A stretch of DNA of 64,000 bases, taken from contig NZ_CTDZ01000009.1 in assembly GCF_001375555.1 (NCBI RefSeq), positions 1,481,758 through 1,545,757 on the forward strand. Direction: 5' to 3'. Below the pieces are notes generated by a model. It did no database searches. It was not told the DNA's origin and saw nothing but the letters and a program-made list of their open reading frames with translations. Source of the stretch: Numidum massiliense (GTDB taxonomy: Bacteria > Bacillota > Bacilli > Thermoactinomycetales > Novibacillaceae). Every line of letters begins with the position of its first letter. The first letter of the stretch is position 1. The translations under genes and the position numbers were made by a program. Positions 44,621 through 53,732 of this stretch are shown in pieces.

Positions 44621-46294
44621 TTACACTTCCATGATGATCGGCAAGATCATCGGGCGGCGACGCGTTTTTTCGTACAGAAACCGTCCGAGGGCTTCGCGGA
44701 CGTTTGTCTTCAGTGACGCCCATTCGTTAATGTTGTCGTTCATGCAGCGATCTAACGTTTCACTCACTAATTGATTCGCTTCATCTAACAACTTTTCCGA
44801 TTCCCGTACGTAGACGAAACCGCGAGAAATAATGTCTGGACCCGATAAAACAATGCGTTTCTGCTTACTCAAAGTGACAACAACGACTAAAATACCATCT
44901 TGTGACAACAGCTTGCGGTCTCTTAGTACGATATTTCCTACATCTCCAACCCCGAGCCCATCGATTAGGACTTTTCCTGTCGGTACTTTCGACCCGAGGC
45001 GTGCGCCGTCTTTAGTAAATTCAACTGTATCGCCGTTATCTAATACAAAAATGTTTTCTGGTTTGACTCCTGTCGATTCGGCGAGTTGGGCATGAACACG
45101 TTGCATACGATATTCCCCGTGGATAGGAATAAAGTATTCTGGCTTGATCAAATTAAGCATCAGTTTTAAATCTTCTTGGTGGCCGTGGCCGGATACATGT
45201 ACGCCGTGAGAACCACCGCCGCTGTATACGACGTTCGCGCCGATGCGGAACAGTTGGTCGACCGTACGAGACACGTATTTTTCGTTCCCCGGGATCGGGG
45301 TAGCGGCAATGACGACCGTATCCCCGGGTAAAATGTCAACCTTTCGGTGGGCGTTACGCGCCATCCGCGTTAGCGCCGACATCGGTTCACCTTGGCTTCC
45401 CGTAGACAAAATGACGACTTCGTGTGCCGGCAAGCGATTAACGTCGTCGACGTCGACGAAAATGTCGTCAGGCGCGTGCAAATAGTTTAGCTCGATCCCT
45501 AAGTTAACGACGTTAACCATACTGCGGCCGATGACGCACACTTTACGGTTATACTTCACCGCCGAATTGATCACTTGCTGAATGCGGTGCACGTTCGAAG
45601 CAAACGTCGCTACAACGATGCGTTGCGCCGCATTGTGAAACACTTCGTCGAGCGCTTCGCCCACACCTTGTTCCGAGCCAGTGAACCCGGGCTTCTCCGC
45701 ATTCGTACTATCGGAAAGTAGGCAAAGTACGCCCCGCTCACCGAGCTGCGCCATTTTGTAGTAATCGGCTTGCTGGTTGTTCACCGGGCTCTGATCGAAG
45801 CGGAAGTCACCTGTGTGTACGACACGTCCAGCAGACGTTTCTAAACAAACACCGACACAGTCCGGTATACTGTGCGTCGTTTTAAAGAACGTCGCCGTCA
45901 TGCCTCCCAGTTTGATTTTAGACTGATTATTGATCAAAATTCGTTTTGTTTCGTTCAACATGTAGTGCTCTTGTAATTTGTTTTCTACAAGGCCTAACGT
46001 AAATTTCGTACCGTAGACGGGAACATTGACTTCTTTAAGCACATAAGGCAGGCCACCGATGTGGTCTTCGTGCCCGTGGGTTAACAAAATCCCCCGCACC
46101 CGTTCCTTGTTCTCCACGAGATACGTAATGTCCGGAATAACGACGTCGATCCCGAGCATCTCCTCTTCCGGAAACATAATGCCGCAGTCGATGACCACGA
46201 TGTCTTTCCCGTCTTCCACGACGTACATGTTCTTCCCAATCTCACCCAAGCCGCCAAGAGCAAAAACTTTTACCTGCTCTTTTTGCTTGGCCAA
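44621..46294 (-). CDS. rnj: Ribonuclease J
   Basis: Metallo-beta-lactamase/beta-CASP nuclease, 557 residues, with 5'-exo- and endonuclease activity in mRNA decay. The metal motif HGHEDH (residues 73-78) is complete, with GDFRFD, SDSTNAEKPG, GSQGEPM and SGHGHQEDLKLML also present. B. subtilis has RNase J2 (rnjB, with a degenerate metal motif as I recall) at this locus, so this orthologue seems catalytically competent. The TTG start has AAGGAG. Neighbours dapA and tepA are as in Bacillus. Confidence 0.93.
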   Translation of the reverse strand: MAKQKEQVKVFALGGLGEIGKNMYVVEDGKDIVVIDCGIMFPEEEMLGIDVVIPDITYLVENKERVRGILLTHGHEDHIGGLPYVLKEVNVPVYGTKFTLGLVENKLQEHYMLNETKRILINNQSKIKLGGMTATFFKTTHSIPDCVGVCLETSAGRVVHTGDFRFDQSPVNNQQADYYKMAQLGERGVLCLLSDSTNAEKPGFTGSEQGVGEALDEVFHNAAQRIVVATFASNVHRIQQVINSAVKYNRKVCVIGRSMVNVVNLGIELNYLHAPDDIFVDVDDVNRLPAHEVVILSTGSQGEPMSALTRMARNAHRKVDILPGDTVVIAATPIPGNEKYVSRTVDQLFRIGANVVYSGGGSHGVHVSGHGHQEDLKLMLNLIKPEYFIPIHGEYRMQRVHAQLAESTGVKPENIFVLDNGDTVEFTKDGARLGSKVPTGKVLIDGLGVGDVGNIVLRDRKLLSQDGILVVVVTLSKQKRIVLSGPDIISRGFVYVRESEKLLDEANQLVSETLDRCMNDNINEWASLKTNVREALGRFLYEKTRRRPMILPIIMEV

Positions 46295-46391
46295 ATAATA
46301 ACACTCCTTACGTTATTCGTTTGTCGTCACAGAAAACCGCACATATGTCACTTAGGAATATTATAAGTCATATCGACTGCAAATAGCAAAC

Positions 46392-46419
46392 AAAAAAATC
46401 GGCACCGGAAGAGGTGCCG
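46392..46419 (-). terminator. Intrinsic terminator after dapA
   Basis: CGGCACC and GGTGCCG with loop TCTTCC, followed by A and seven T in the minus sense. Confidence 0.88.
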
Positions 46420-46428
46420 CAAAAAAGC

Positions 46429-47307
46429 TTAGCGCGCGCGTACTTTTTTTACGATTTGCGCGAGCTCAATTTTTTGTTGTTCTGTCGCCGGGACAAGCGG
46501 TAAACGCACGCGCTCGTCGCCGTAACCGAGTGCCGCTAGCGCGTACTTGACCGGAACCGGGTTCGGTGCGATAAACAAGTCTTCAAACACGTCGAGCCAC
46601 TGTTCGTGAAGCGCGCGAGCAGCCTGATGATCGCCCGCAGTGAACGCCGCGACCATTTGCTTCATTTCGTTACCGATCAGGTGACTGGCGACGCTGACGA
46701 CGCCGTGTGCGCCGACGGCCATGAGCGGCAACGTGTTTTTATCGTCGCCGCTATACAAGTAAAAATCGTCGGGCGTTCGTCGCACGATGTCCGAAGCTTG
46801 CACGAAGTCGCCACTCGCTTCCTTGATCGCCACGATATTGGAGATTTCCGCAAGGCGCACGACCGTATCTGCGCTCATATTCACACCTGTACGGCCTGGA
46901 ATGTTGTACAGCATGATCGGCAGTTCGGTCGCTGCTGCTACCGTGCGAAAATGTTCGTACAGTCCTGCTTGCGAAGGTTTGTTGTAATAAGGCGCGACGA
47001 GCAAAATCCCGTCGACGCCGCATTCGGACGCTTGCTTCGTCAGTTCGACCGTCGCCGCAGTTGAATTGGAGCCCGTTCCAGCGATGACGGTCGCCCTGCC
47101 GTTAGCGGTGCGCGCGACGTGGCGGAATAAGGCGATTTTTTCCTCGACGGTCAGCGCGGGCGATTCCCCCGTCGTACCAGCGACGACGATGCCGTCACTC
47201 CCCGTCTCTATTAGCCATTCCGTAATACGCGTCACTTCGTCCCAAGCGATGTTCTCATTTTTGTCAAATGGCGTCACCATTGCCGTAATGACTTGCCCGA
47301 AATTCAA
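46429..47307 (-). CDS. dapA: 4-hydroxy-tetrahydrodipicolinate synthase
   Basis: Condenses pyruvate with aspartate semialdehyde, the branch step to lysine, diaminopimelate and dipicolinate. 292 residues, TIM barrel: GTTGE (residues 44-48), Tyr134 in YNIPGRTG, and Lys162 in IKEASGD, which forms the Schiff base. The TTG start has TAGGAGGG seven bases upstream. Together with dapG, asd and spoVFAB it forms one aspartate-to-DPA operon; all genes are tightly spaced on the same strand. Confidence 0.96.
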   Translation of the reverse strand: MNFGQVITAMVTPFDKNENIAWDEVTRITEWLIETGSDGIVVAGTTGESPALTVEEKIALFRHVARTANGRATVIAGTGSNSTAATVELTKQASECGVDGILLVAPYYNKPSQAGLYEHFRTVAAATELPIMLYNIPGRTGVNMSADTVVRLAEISNIVAIKEASGDFVQASDIVRRTPDDFYLYSGDDKNTLPLMAVGAHGVVSVASHLIGNEMKQMVAAFTAGDHQAARALHEQWLDVFEDLFIAPNPVPVKYALAALGYGDERVRLPLVPATEQQKIELAQIVKKVRAR

Positions 47308-47319
47308 TGCGATTCCCTC

Positions 47320-48549
47320 CTAGTGAATGTAAAGTTTATGCAATTCAAATTGGTGGTGTAATGCACGAACCGCCCGTACCATGTGGTGCCCGTGCACGAG
47401 CACCCAAATCGTCGTATGTGAGTCAGCGGATTGTAAGATTGGAATTTCATTTTGCGTCAGCGCCTCGACAATTTTTGCCATCACGCCGGGTACGCCGGCA
47501 ATACCCGCACCGACGGTTGACACTTTGGCACAGTTCGAGAGAACTTGCGGACGGTACCCCATTTCTTCTAAAATCGCTTGGGCTCGTTCTGCAACGTGAT
47601 CGAACACTGTATAAGCGATGCCACTCGGGTTCACACTAATGAAGTCGACACTGATCCCGTGCGCCGCCATCGCTTTAAACACTTTCAAGTGCAAGTCGTA
47701 GTCGTCTTCCGCTGCCGTTATTTTAATTTGAGTCACACCGGGTACTTGCGTAATGCCCGTGATGAGGCGATCGTGCACATCGTTTTTCGTGCGGTTGATC
47801 TCGTTTAAATGTGTGACGAGCGTCCCCGCGTGATCTGACAGCGTCGAGCGTACGCGAATTGGGATGTTCGTCTGCATCGCAATTTCAACCGCACGGGGAT
47901 GGATCACTTTCGCCCCTTGAAACGCTAAATTACTAATTTCCGTATAAGTCACTGTATCGAGTGGTGCCGCATCTTCGACGATCCGCGGATCTGCCGTCAT
48001 AATTCCTTCAACGTCCGTAAAAATATCGACCATTTCCGCGTGCAATGCGACTGCGAGCGCCGTCGCAGTCGTATCGCTGCCGCCGCGACCGAGTGTCGTC
48101 ACCTCGCCTTGTGGCGTCTGTCCTTGAAAGCCGGTGACAATCGCCACCGGCACTCGCGCGAGTTCTTCCATCAATCGTTTCGGGTTGACGGCAATAATTT
48201 GCGCATTACTAAACGTGTCGTTCGTGACGATTCCCGCTTGTCCACCGGTGAGGACACAGTTGTCAATATGCTCCATTTTTAGCATACTGGACAGCGTCGA
48301 CGCTGAAATAATTTCGCCGCAGCTGAGTAATAAGTCCCTTTCGCGGGGATTTAATTCTTTCCCGTTATGATTAATTAAGTCCAAAAGTGTATCCGTCGCA
48401 TATGGGTCGCCGCGCCGTCCCATCGCGGAGACGACAATGACGACGCGGTAATCTTCTTCGAGTGCTTTCTGCACGTGCTGGACGACCCGCTGGCGCAACT
48501 CGGGCGTCTTCAGCGACGTGCCTCCGAACTTCTGTACGATAATTCTCAT
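47320..48549 (-). CDS. dapG: Aspartate kinase, DapG type
   Basis: Phosphorylates aspartate, first step of the aspartate family. 409 residues: N-terminal kinase domain (VQKFGGTSL, GRGGSDTTATALA, FTDVEGIMTADPRIV) and two ACT domains at the C-terminus (TQIKITAAEDDYDLHLKVF; KVSTVGAGIAGVPGVMAKI). The start is ATG (MRIIVQK), with GGGGAT in front. Position between asd and dapA marks it as the diaminopimelate-sensitive isozyme DapG. Confidence 0.94.
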   Translation of the reverse strand: MRIIVQKFGGTSLKTPELRQRVVQHVQKALEEDYRVVIVVSAMGRRGDPYATDTLLDLINHNGKELNPRERDLLLSCGEIISASTLSSMLKMEHIDNCVLTGGQAGIVTNDTFSNAQIIAVNPKRLMEELARVPVAIVTGFQGQTPQGEVTTLGRGGSDTTATALAVALHAEMVDIFTDVEGIMTADPRIVEDAAPLDTVTYTEISNLAFQGAKVIHPRAVEIAMQTNIPIRVRSTLSDHAGTLVTHLNEINRTKNDVHDRLITGITQVPGVTQIKITAAEDDYDLHLKVFKAMAAHGISVDFISVNPSGIAYTVFDHVAERAQAILEEMGYRPQVLSNCAKVSTVGAGIAGVPGVMAKIVEALTQNEIPILQSADSHTTIWVLVHGHHMVRAVRALHHQFELHKLYIH

Positions 48550-48645
48550 GCCCAAATCCCCATTTTTTATCTAATCTGTACGATTTTCCGTTTTGCCGCT
48601 TCAATGGCTTGTTTCAACGAGTGCCGCGCTGTAACAACACGCCGG

Positions 48646-49680
48646 TTATAAACTTTTCACGAGGTGTTCCGCGATTTGCACCGTATTGAGTGCCGCGCCT
48701 TTTAATAAATTGTCGGCGACGACCCACATATTGAGGGCGCGCGGCTGGTCCAAATCGCGACGCAAGCGGCCGACGAACACATCGTCCCGCCCGGCAGCAT
48801 CTAACGGCATCGGGTACGCTTGCTGTGCAATGTCGTCGATGACTGTCACACCGCCCGTATCGGCTAACAGTTGGCGTACGTCATCGAGATCGTAATCTGT
48901 AGCGAGTTCGACGTAAACCGACTCCGAGTGACCGGTCGCTACCGGGATGCGCACACACGTCGCCGTTACGGCGAGCGACTCATCGCCAAATATTTTTTTC
49001 GTCTCGCGCACCATTTTCATTTCTTCTAACGTATAGCCGCCTTCGTCGGGGACATCGATTTGCGGAATGGCGTTAAACGCCATTTGGTAGTGGCGCTCCA
49101 ACTTGCCCACGGGAAACGCGCGGGCAGACACGGCTTCACCGTTAAGAGCCGCGCGAGTCTCTTCCATCAACGCGTCGATCGCACTGTTGCCAGCTCCCGA
49201 AACGGCTTGGTACGTCGATACGATGACCCGTTTCACGCCGTACCGGTCGACGAGTGGCTTCAGGGCGACGACCATTTGAATCGTCGAACAGTTCGGATTG
49301 GAAATAATCCCTTTATGTTCTTTAATCTTTTCGCTGTTCACTTCTGGCACGACGAGGGGTACGTCCGGGTTCATGCGGTAGGCGTTCGTATTGTCAATCG
49401 CGACTGCCCCGCTCGCGACGGCATGGGGCACCAGCTGCTTACTGACGCTACCGCCCGCGCTGAACAAGGCGACGTCGACGCCGCTAAACGACTGCGGTGT
49501 CGCCTCTTCGACTGTCACTTTCGCGCCGTCAAACGAAACGGTCTGACCCGCGGAACGCTGCGACGCTAAACACTTTAACGTGCCTACCGGAAATTTTCTC
49601 AGCTCTAATTGACGAAGTATTTGCCCACCTACTGCTCCCGTCGCTCCGACGACTGCTACATTTACGGCTCTCTCACTCAC
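48646..49680 (-). CDS. asd: Aspartate-semialdehyde dehydrogenase
   Basis: Reduces aspartyl phosphate to the semialdehyde with NADPH. 344 residues: Rossmann motif VVGATGAVGGQ at the start, catalytic Cys131 in SNPNCSTIQM, and HSESVYVELA. I use the GTG start (MSERAVNVAVVG), nine bases after TAGGAGG; the frame extends upstream without support. Next to dapG and spoVFB as in B. subtilis. Confidence 0.95.
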   Translation of the reverse strand: MSERAVNVAVVGATGAVGGQILRQLELRKFPVGTLKCLASQRSAGQTVSFDGAKVTVEEATPQSFSGVDVALFSAGGSVSKQLVPHAVASGAVAIDNTNAYRMNPDVPLVVPEVNSEKIKEHKGIISNPNCSTIQMVVALKPLVDRYGVKRVIVSTYQAVSGAGNSAIDALMEETRAALNGEAVSARAFPVGKLERHYQMAFNAIPQIDVPDEGGYTLEEMKMVRETKKIFGDESLAVTATCVRIPVATGHSESVYVELATDYDLDDVRQLLADTGGVTVIDDIAQQAYPMPLDAAGRDDVFVGRLRRDLDQPRALNMWVVADNLLKGAALNTVQIAEHLVKSL

Positions 49681-49734
49681 TGCTATTCTCCTCCTACTCC
49701 CGGCTTCACGCCGAGACAAACACGTTTCTTTCTA

Positions 49735-50340
49735 TTATGTGGGCAAGTAACGATATTTTTCAACTACCATTGGCTGGATTTGTTTGTTTTGAAGCGCTTC
49801 CCAGCACGTTTCCGGAATGAGTTCCATGCGCGCGACGAGCGAATTTGGCTTAGTTTCCGGCGAATCTTGCCCGAAGGGAACAAAATATAAATTTTTTGCG
49901 ACCAATACTTTCGCCAGATTGGCCGCGTTAAATCCTAAACCGTCATTCGTCGAAACGGCGACGACGACGGGGCGGCGGTTGCGCATCGTCGCTTTGGCCG
50001 CCATAAGTACGGGGCTGTCTGTGAGTGCGTTGGCCAATTTCGCGAGCGAATTACCCGTACATGGCGCAATGAGCATGACGTCGAGCCGCTTGCTCGGACC
50101 GAACGGCTCTGCCTCCGGTATGGTGGAAATAATGTGCTCCCCAGTAATGCGCTTTATTTTTTCTAACCACTCTTTCGCCTCACCGAACTTCGAATCGACG
50201 TTTGCTACAGTGTAAGTGACAATCGGCAACACTGTTGCCCCTAGTTGCACTAAGCGTTCCATTTGCGGTAACACTTCGTCGTGCGTGCAGTGTGAGCCAG
50301 TTAACCCAAACCCAACCGTCTTGCCGGAAAAATCCATCAT
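49735..50340 (-). CDS. spoVFB: Dipicolinate synthase subunit B
   Basis: Flavoprotein-like 201-residue subunit that with SpoVFA oxidises dihydrodipicolinate to dipicolinic acid, the major small molecule of spore cores. GFGLTGSHCTHDEVLPQM is the typical N-terminus and LIAPCTGNSLAKLANALTDS the nucleotide-binding region. Its ATG overlaps the spoVFA stop by four bases. Confidence 0.95.
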   Translation of the reverse strand: MMDFSGKTVGFGLTGSHCTHDEVLPQMERLVQLGATVLPIVTYTVANVDSKFGEAKEWLEKIKRITGEHIISTIPEAEPFGPSKRLDVMLIAPCTGNSLAKLANALTDSPVLMAAKATMRNRRPVVVAVSTNDGLGFNAANLAKVLVAKNLYFVPFGQDSPETKPNSLVARMELIPETCWEALQNKQIQPMVVEKYRYLPT

Positions 50341-51233
50341 GCTCCCTCCCGCTCGTTCATCTGTTCATCGATCAACTGTGACAAAGTGATCGCCAGAATT
50401 CTCCCCGCGGATTTAGGAGCGACGAGTCCAGGCAAACTGGGTGCGAGCATTGCCTTAATGCCTCGCCTTTCGGCATAGCGAAAGTCTGTCCCACCCGGTT
50501 TGGAAGCGAGGTCGATGATAAGCGTGTGCCCTGGCATCTGTTTGATCACTTCAGCGGTGACAATCGCTGCGGGCACGGTGTTAAAGACGATGTCTGCGTC
50601 GTAGACGTGTGCTTTTAACTCGCCGGAGTAAAGGGCGGTAAATCCCATTTCTTCCGCCCGCGCATACTGTTCCGGTCGCCGTACGCAGACGTTTACTTTT
50701 CCACCGAGTGCTTTTAGCGTGCGCGCCAACGTCTGCCCGACGCGTCCCATCCCAAGCACGAAGATATTTGCGCCGTGCAACGTAATGTCCGTATTTTGGA
50801 TCGCCATCATTAAGGCGCCTTCGACGGTAGGAATCGAATTGTAAATGGCGACGTCGTCCCGGTTCAACATCTCTACGAGGGGGATGTCGTGTTTTTTACA
50901 CAAATTGTACAAATACGGTTTTGCCAACCCTGTATATACCGTACATTTTTTTGCAAGCGACATCATTAATTCGTCCGTCAGAAGAATCGGTTTGGACGTA
51001 AAAATACTTTCCACTACACCGGAATCGTCGGTGCCGACAATCGGTAAGACCAGGACGTCGATATCCCGCAAAACATCTGGGGTCAGATCACTTTTGCGCG
51101 AACCGCTGTACTGGCTATCCAAATTGTCGAACCCGATTAAATAAACAGTTGCATCTTGTTCGATGCAGTGCTTAATCACTTCGAGTTGGCGGGCATCACC
51201 ACCGATGAACGCTATCTGGATCCCAGTAAGCAT
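50337..51233 (-). CDS. spoVFA: Dipicolinate synthase subunit A
   Basis: 298-residue NAD(P)-binding subunit of dipicolinate synthase. N-terminal IAFIGGDARQLEVIKHC and a Rossmann motif IFVLGMGRVGQTLART in the middle are diagnostic. The ATG (MLTGIQIAF) has AAAGGAG seven bases upstream. Expression in the mother cell late in sporulation is expected; a possible sigma-K promoter lies upstream. Confidence 0.95.
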   Translation of the reverse strand: MLTGIQIAFIGGDARQLEVIKHCIEQDATVYLIGFDNLDSQYSGSRKSDLTPDVLRDIDVLVLPIVGTDDSGVVESIFTSKPILLTDELMMSLAKKCTVYTGLAKPYLYNLCKKHDIPLVEMLNRDDVAIYNSIPTVEGALMMAIQNTDITLHGANIFVLGMGRVGQTLARTLKALGGKVNVCVRRPEQYARAEEMGFTALYSGELKAHVYDADIVFNTVPAAIVTAEVIKQMPGHTLIIDLASKPGGTDFRYAERRGIKAMLAPSLPGLVAPKSAGRILAITLSQLIDEQMNEREGA

Positions 51234-51271
51234 GTGCCTACTCCTTTCCTGTCGATCACTCATCTACCATC

Positions 51272-51301
51272 CATTGTATGATGATGCCTAAGCGCCGGTT
51301 A
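51272..51301 (-). promoter_or_regulatory. Possible sigma-K promoter of spoVFA
   Basis: CATACAATG resembles the sigma-K -10 (CATANNNTA, last base differs), with AACC 16 bases upstream as the -35. Sigma-K control of spoVFAB is established in B. subtilis; this site is an inference. Confidence 0.35.
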
Positions 51302-51553
51302 CTCGCCCGCACGGTAGTGACGGTTTTTCGCTTCGACGATGACCATTTCTGGGCCGATCTTGCGAATGTACGCCCACGGAATTTCGATTTCCATGTCCGC
51401 TTTTTTAAACCACGACGAACGAACGGGCAAAATCATCGCTTCCAGTCGCCCTGAACGCGGATCGACCGCCAAATCCGCTTGCGCAACCATACCGAGCCGC
51501 TCCCCGTTCATCACATCGATAATTTCCTTACCAGCGAGATCGCTAAAACGCAT
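51299..51553 (-). CDS. ymxH: PRC-barrel protein YmxH/YlmC
   Basis: 84-residue single-domain PRC-barrel protein, MRFSDLAGKEIIDVMNGERL onward, found next to mlpA and spoVFA in Bacillus and regulated with sporulation. The start MRFSDL is chosen by family agreement; an ATG seven codons earlier is also in frame. Function unknown. Confidence 0.88.
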   Translation of the reverse strand: MRFSDLAGKEIIDVMNGERLGMVAQADLAVDPRSGRLEAMILPVRSSWFKKADMEIEIPWAYIRKIGPEMVIVEAKNRHYRAGE

Positions 51554-51615
51554 CGTATGGCCAACTCCTTTCATTTTCCTTTCGCTTTCCTTTCTATGCC
51601 ACCCTATGTACGTGT

Positions 51616-51654
51616 AAAAAAAAGTAGTACCACTTTAGCGCGGTACTACTTTTT
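51616..51654 (-). terminator. Intrinsic terminator after the Spo0E-type gene
   Basis: AAAGTAGTACC and GGTACTACTTT form an 11-base stem with a 10-base loop, followed by more T in the minus sense; the A/T runs make it work on both strands. Confidence 0.85.
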
Positions 51655-51828
51655 GAGCATCATTGTCGTCTCTTTCATATATTCGGTTATAAGTCCATCT
51701 AGTTGTTTACTGAGCGGCAAAATCGCGGGATCAGCCAATTTCGTATAATCGCCGGAAACTTTGTGCATTAACTCCTTGCGCAGACGCTCCACCTCTGCCT
51801 CTAGCTTTTTTAAATGTACCCTTTTCAC
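51646..51828 (-). CDS. Spo0E-family aspartyl-phosphate phosphatase
   Basis: Small helical hairpin of 60 residues. Helix one LKKLEAEVERLRKELMHKV and helix two with the family signature SKQLDGLITEYMK (SxxLDxLI) are both there. Such proteins dephosphorylate Spo0A~P and delay sporulation. The GTG start (VKRVHLKKLEAE) has AGGAG ten bases upstream; the frame extends further upstream. It sits between dut and ymxH, where B. subtilis has no such gene, and has its own terminator. Confidence 0.8.
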   Translation of the reverse strand: MKRVHLKKLEAEVERLRKELMHKVSGDYTKLADPAILPLSKQLDGLITEYMKETTMMLKK

Positions 51829-51876
51829 AACTCGTACGCTCCTGTTATCGTAATAATTGGTTAATCGCAACGCTAT

Positions 51877-52320
51877 TCAGACGCCGGTATGTCCAAACCC
51901 TCCGCTGCCCCGCTCGGTCTCTGAAAGAGTTTGCACCTGTTGCCACTGAACGCGCGGGACTGCTTGTACGACGAGCTGTGCGATGCGCGCCCCTCGTTCA
52001 ATTGTAAACGGCTCGCTACCGAGATTGATGGCAATGACCCTGATTTCGCCGCGGTAATCGGCATCGATCGTCCCCGGACTGTTGAGCATCGTAATTCCTT
52101 GCTTTAGTGCGAGTCCGCTGCGCGGACGCACTTGTGCCTCCAGCCCTTCTGGCAAGGCGATACGAATGCCCGTCGGGACGAGCGCCCGCTCCCCGGGCCG
52201 TAAGACGACGTCTTCGCGCACGGCAGCGACGAGATCAAAACCGCTTGCGCCCGCAGACATTTTTTTCGGAAGTGGTAAATCTTCGTTTCCTGGTAGTTGA
52301 CAAATTTGAATGTTATACAA
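51877..52320 (-). CDS. dut: Deoxyuridine 5'-triphosphate nucleotidohydrolase
   Basis: Trimeric dUTPase of about 147 residues, hydrolysing dUTP to dUMP. Motifs in order: [46 protein letters not shown] and the C-terminal GSGGFGHTG. The TTG start ([10 protein letters not shown]) is seven bases after GGAGG; the ATG two codons before it touches that site directly. It overlaps the end of mlpA by 8 bases, implying coupled translation. Confidence 0.93.
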   Translation of the reverse strand: MYNIQICQLPGNEDLPLPKKMSAGASGFDLVAAVREDVVLRPGERALVPTGIRIALPEGLEAQVRPRSGLALKQGITMLNSPGTIDADYRGEIRVIAINLGSEPFTIERGARIAQLVVQAVPRVQWQQVQTLSETERGSGGFGHTGV

Positions 52321-53695
52321 GTGCATCCCTCCGGAAGGTGTTAGGTAGTTTGTCGTTGGGGGAGACGATGGCAAAACTCACTTCTTGCGCAAAAAGCCGC
52401 TCTGCGAGCGCAATGACATCTTCCCAACGGATCGCATCAATTTTTGCTAGTACGTCGTCTGGGCTCGGATGTTCTTGTAACATCAATTCATTTTTCCCGA
52501 GTCGGCTCATGCGGTTTGCCGTACTCTCCATTCCGAGCACAAAACTACCCTTTAGCTGCTCTTTCGCCTTTTGTAATTCCTCGCGGGTAATGCCATTGGT
52601 GCGTACGTTGCGTAAAATATCGAACAATAAGGCGAGGACGCGTTCGCTTTGCTCAGCGCCGGTGCCAGCGTAAATCGCAAAAAAGCCGCAGTCTTTATAC
52701 GTCGTATGATACGAAAATACAGAATAGGCCAGTCCTCGCTCTTCGCGAATTTCTTGGAACAAGCGCGAACTCATGCTGCCGCCAACAATATTGGAAAGCA
52801 AGGTCAAATGGTAGATGTACGGGTCGTTGACAGCTAGCCCGGGCACGCTTAAACATAAGTGCGCTTGTTCAGTCGCCTTCACCCGCTGCTCGACACCGGT
52901 GCGAAACGGCGGCCGCTCGCCGGGATAGTCGTTCGTTCGCCCATTTAGAGGCGCGTGCGAGGTTCCGTCGTAGGACAGATCGTGTCCGTATACTTGTGCC
53001 CTTGCTGCGCCGTCGTCCGTTTCCCCGTGCACCGTTCGGCGTGCGCCGACGCTCTCCGGCTCCGGTGCTGTAAATGCGCCGAACTTCTGCGCCAAATAGT
53101 CGTCTAACCCTTCGGGCACGTTGCCGACGACGGTAATGACGGTACGAGCAGGCGTATACTCAGCATCCATAAACTGCCGCAGCCGCTCCGCCGTAAAACT
53201 GCTCACATTCGCTACCGAGCCGAGGATCGGTAACCCGAGTGGATGATTTCCGAGCGCAGCTTGCGATAGCAACTCGTGCACGAGATCGTCGGGCGTATCC
53301 TCGACCATGCGAATTTCCTCGATGACGACCTGCTTTTCTTTTTCAATTTCTTCCGCGGCAAACGTGGAGTGGAAAAACATGTCGTACAATATATCGAGTG
53401 CTACATACGTGTGTTCGTCGAGTACTTTGGCGTAAAAACACGTGTACTCTTTGGCCGTAAAGGCGTTGACGTGACCGCCGATGCCGTCAAACGCTTCGGC
53501 GATGGCGCGCGCCGAGCGCGTTTTCGTCCCTTTGAACACCATGTGCTCAATAAAGTGGGACATGCCGTTCGTTGCGAGCGATTCAAAGCGTGAGCCGACC
53601 GCTACCCAAATGCCGATCGATACAGAGCGTACGTGCGGATTTTTTTCCGTAAGGATGCGCACGCCGTTCGCTAATTGGTTACGTTCAATCAACAT
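52313..53695 (-). CDS. mlpA: M16-family zinc protease MlpA (YmxG)
   Basis: About 460 residues, an intact inverted zinc motif HFIEH (residues 47-51) and the downstream [23 protein letters not shown]. subtilis MlpA is about 410 residues; the surplus is a hydrophilic insertion of some 50 residues (…[20 protein letters not shown]… to …[14 protein letters not shown]…) just before the second domain's [12 protein letters not shown]. The ATG or the TTG next to it may be the start, with GAGGAGGAG just upstream. Position next to ylxY and ymxH is conserved. Confidence 0.92.
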   Translation of the reverse strand: MLIERNQLANGVRILTEKNPHVRSVSIGIWVAVGSRFESLATNGMSHFIEHMVFKGTKTRSARAIAEAFDGIGGHVNAFTAKEYTCFYAKVLDEHTYVALDILYDMFFHSTFAAEEIEKEKQVVIEEIRMVEDTPDDLVHELLSQAALGNHPLGLPILGSVANVSSFTAERLRQFMDAEYTPARTVITVVGNVPEGLDDYLAQKFGAFTAPEPESVGARRTVHGETDDGAARAQVYGHDLSYDGTSHAPLNGRTNDYPGERPPFRTGVEQRVKATEQAHLCLSVPGLAVNDPYIYHLTLLSNIVGGSMSSRLFQEIREERGLAYSVFSYHTTYKDCGFFAIYAGTGAEQSERVLALLFDILRNVRTNGITREELQKAKEQLKGSFVLGMESTANRMSRLGKNELMLQEHPSPDDVLAKIDAIRWEDVIALAERLFAQEVSFAIVSPNDKLPNTFRRDALV

Positions 53696-53732
53696 ACTCC
53701 TCCTCAAAATGGACAGCGATAGTCCTACTATA

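Noticed and set aside
46606-47064. 152-codon plus-strand frame opposite dapA
   Set aside because: Complementary frame within a clear dapA gene; Arg/His/Val-rich composition typical of antisense frames in GC-rich codons.
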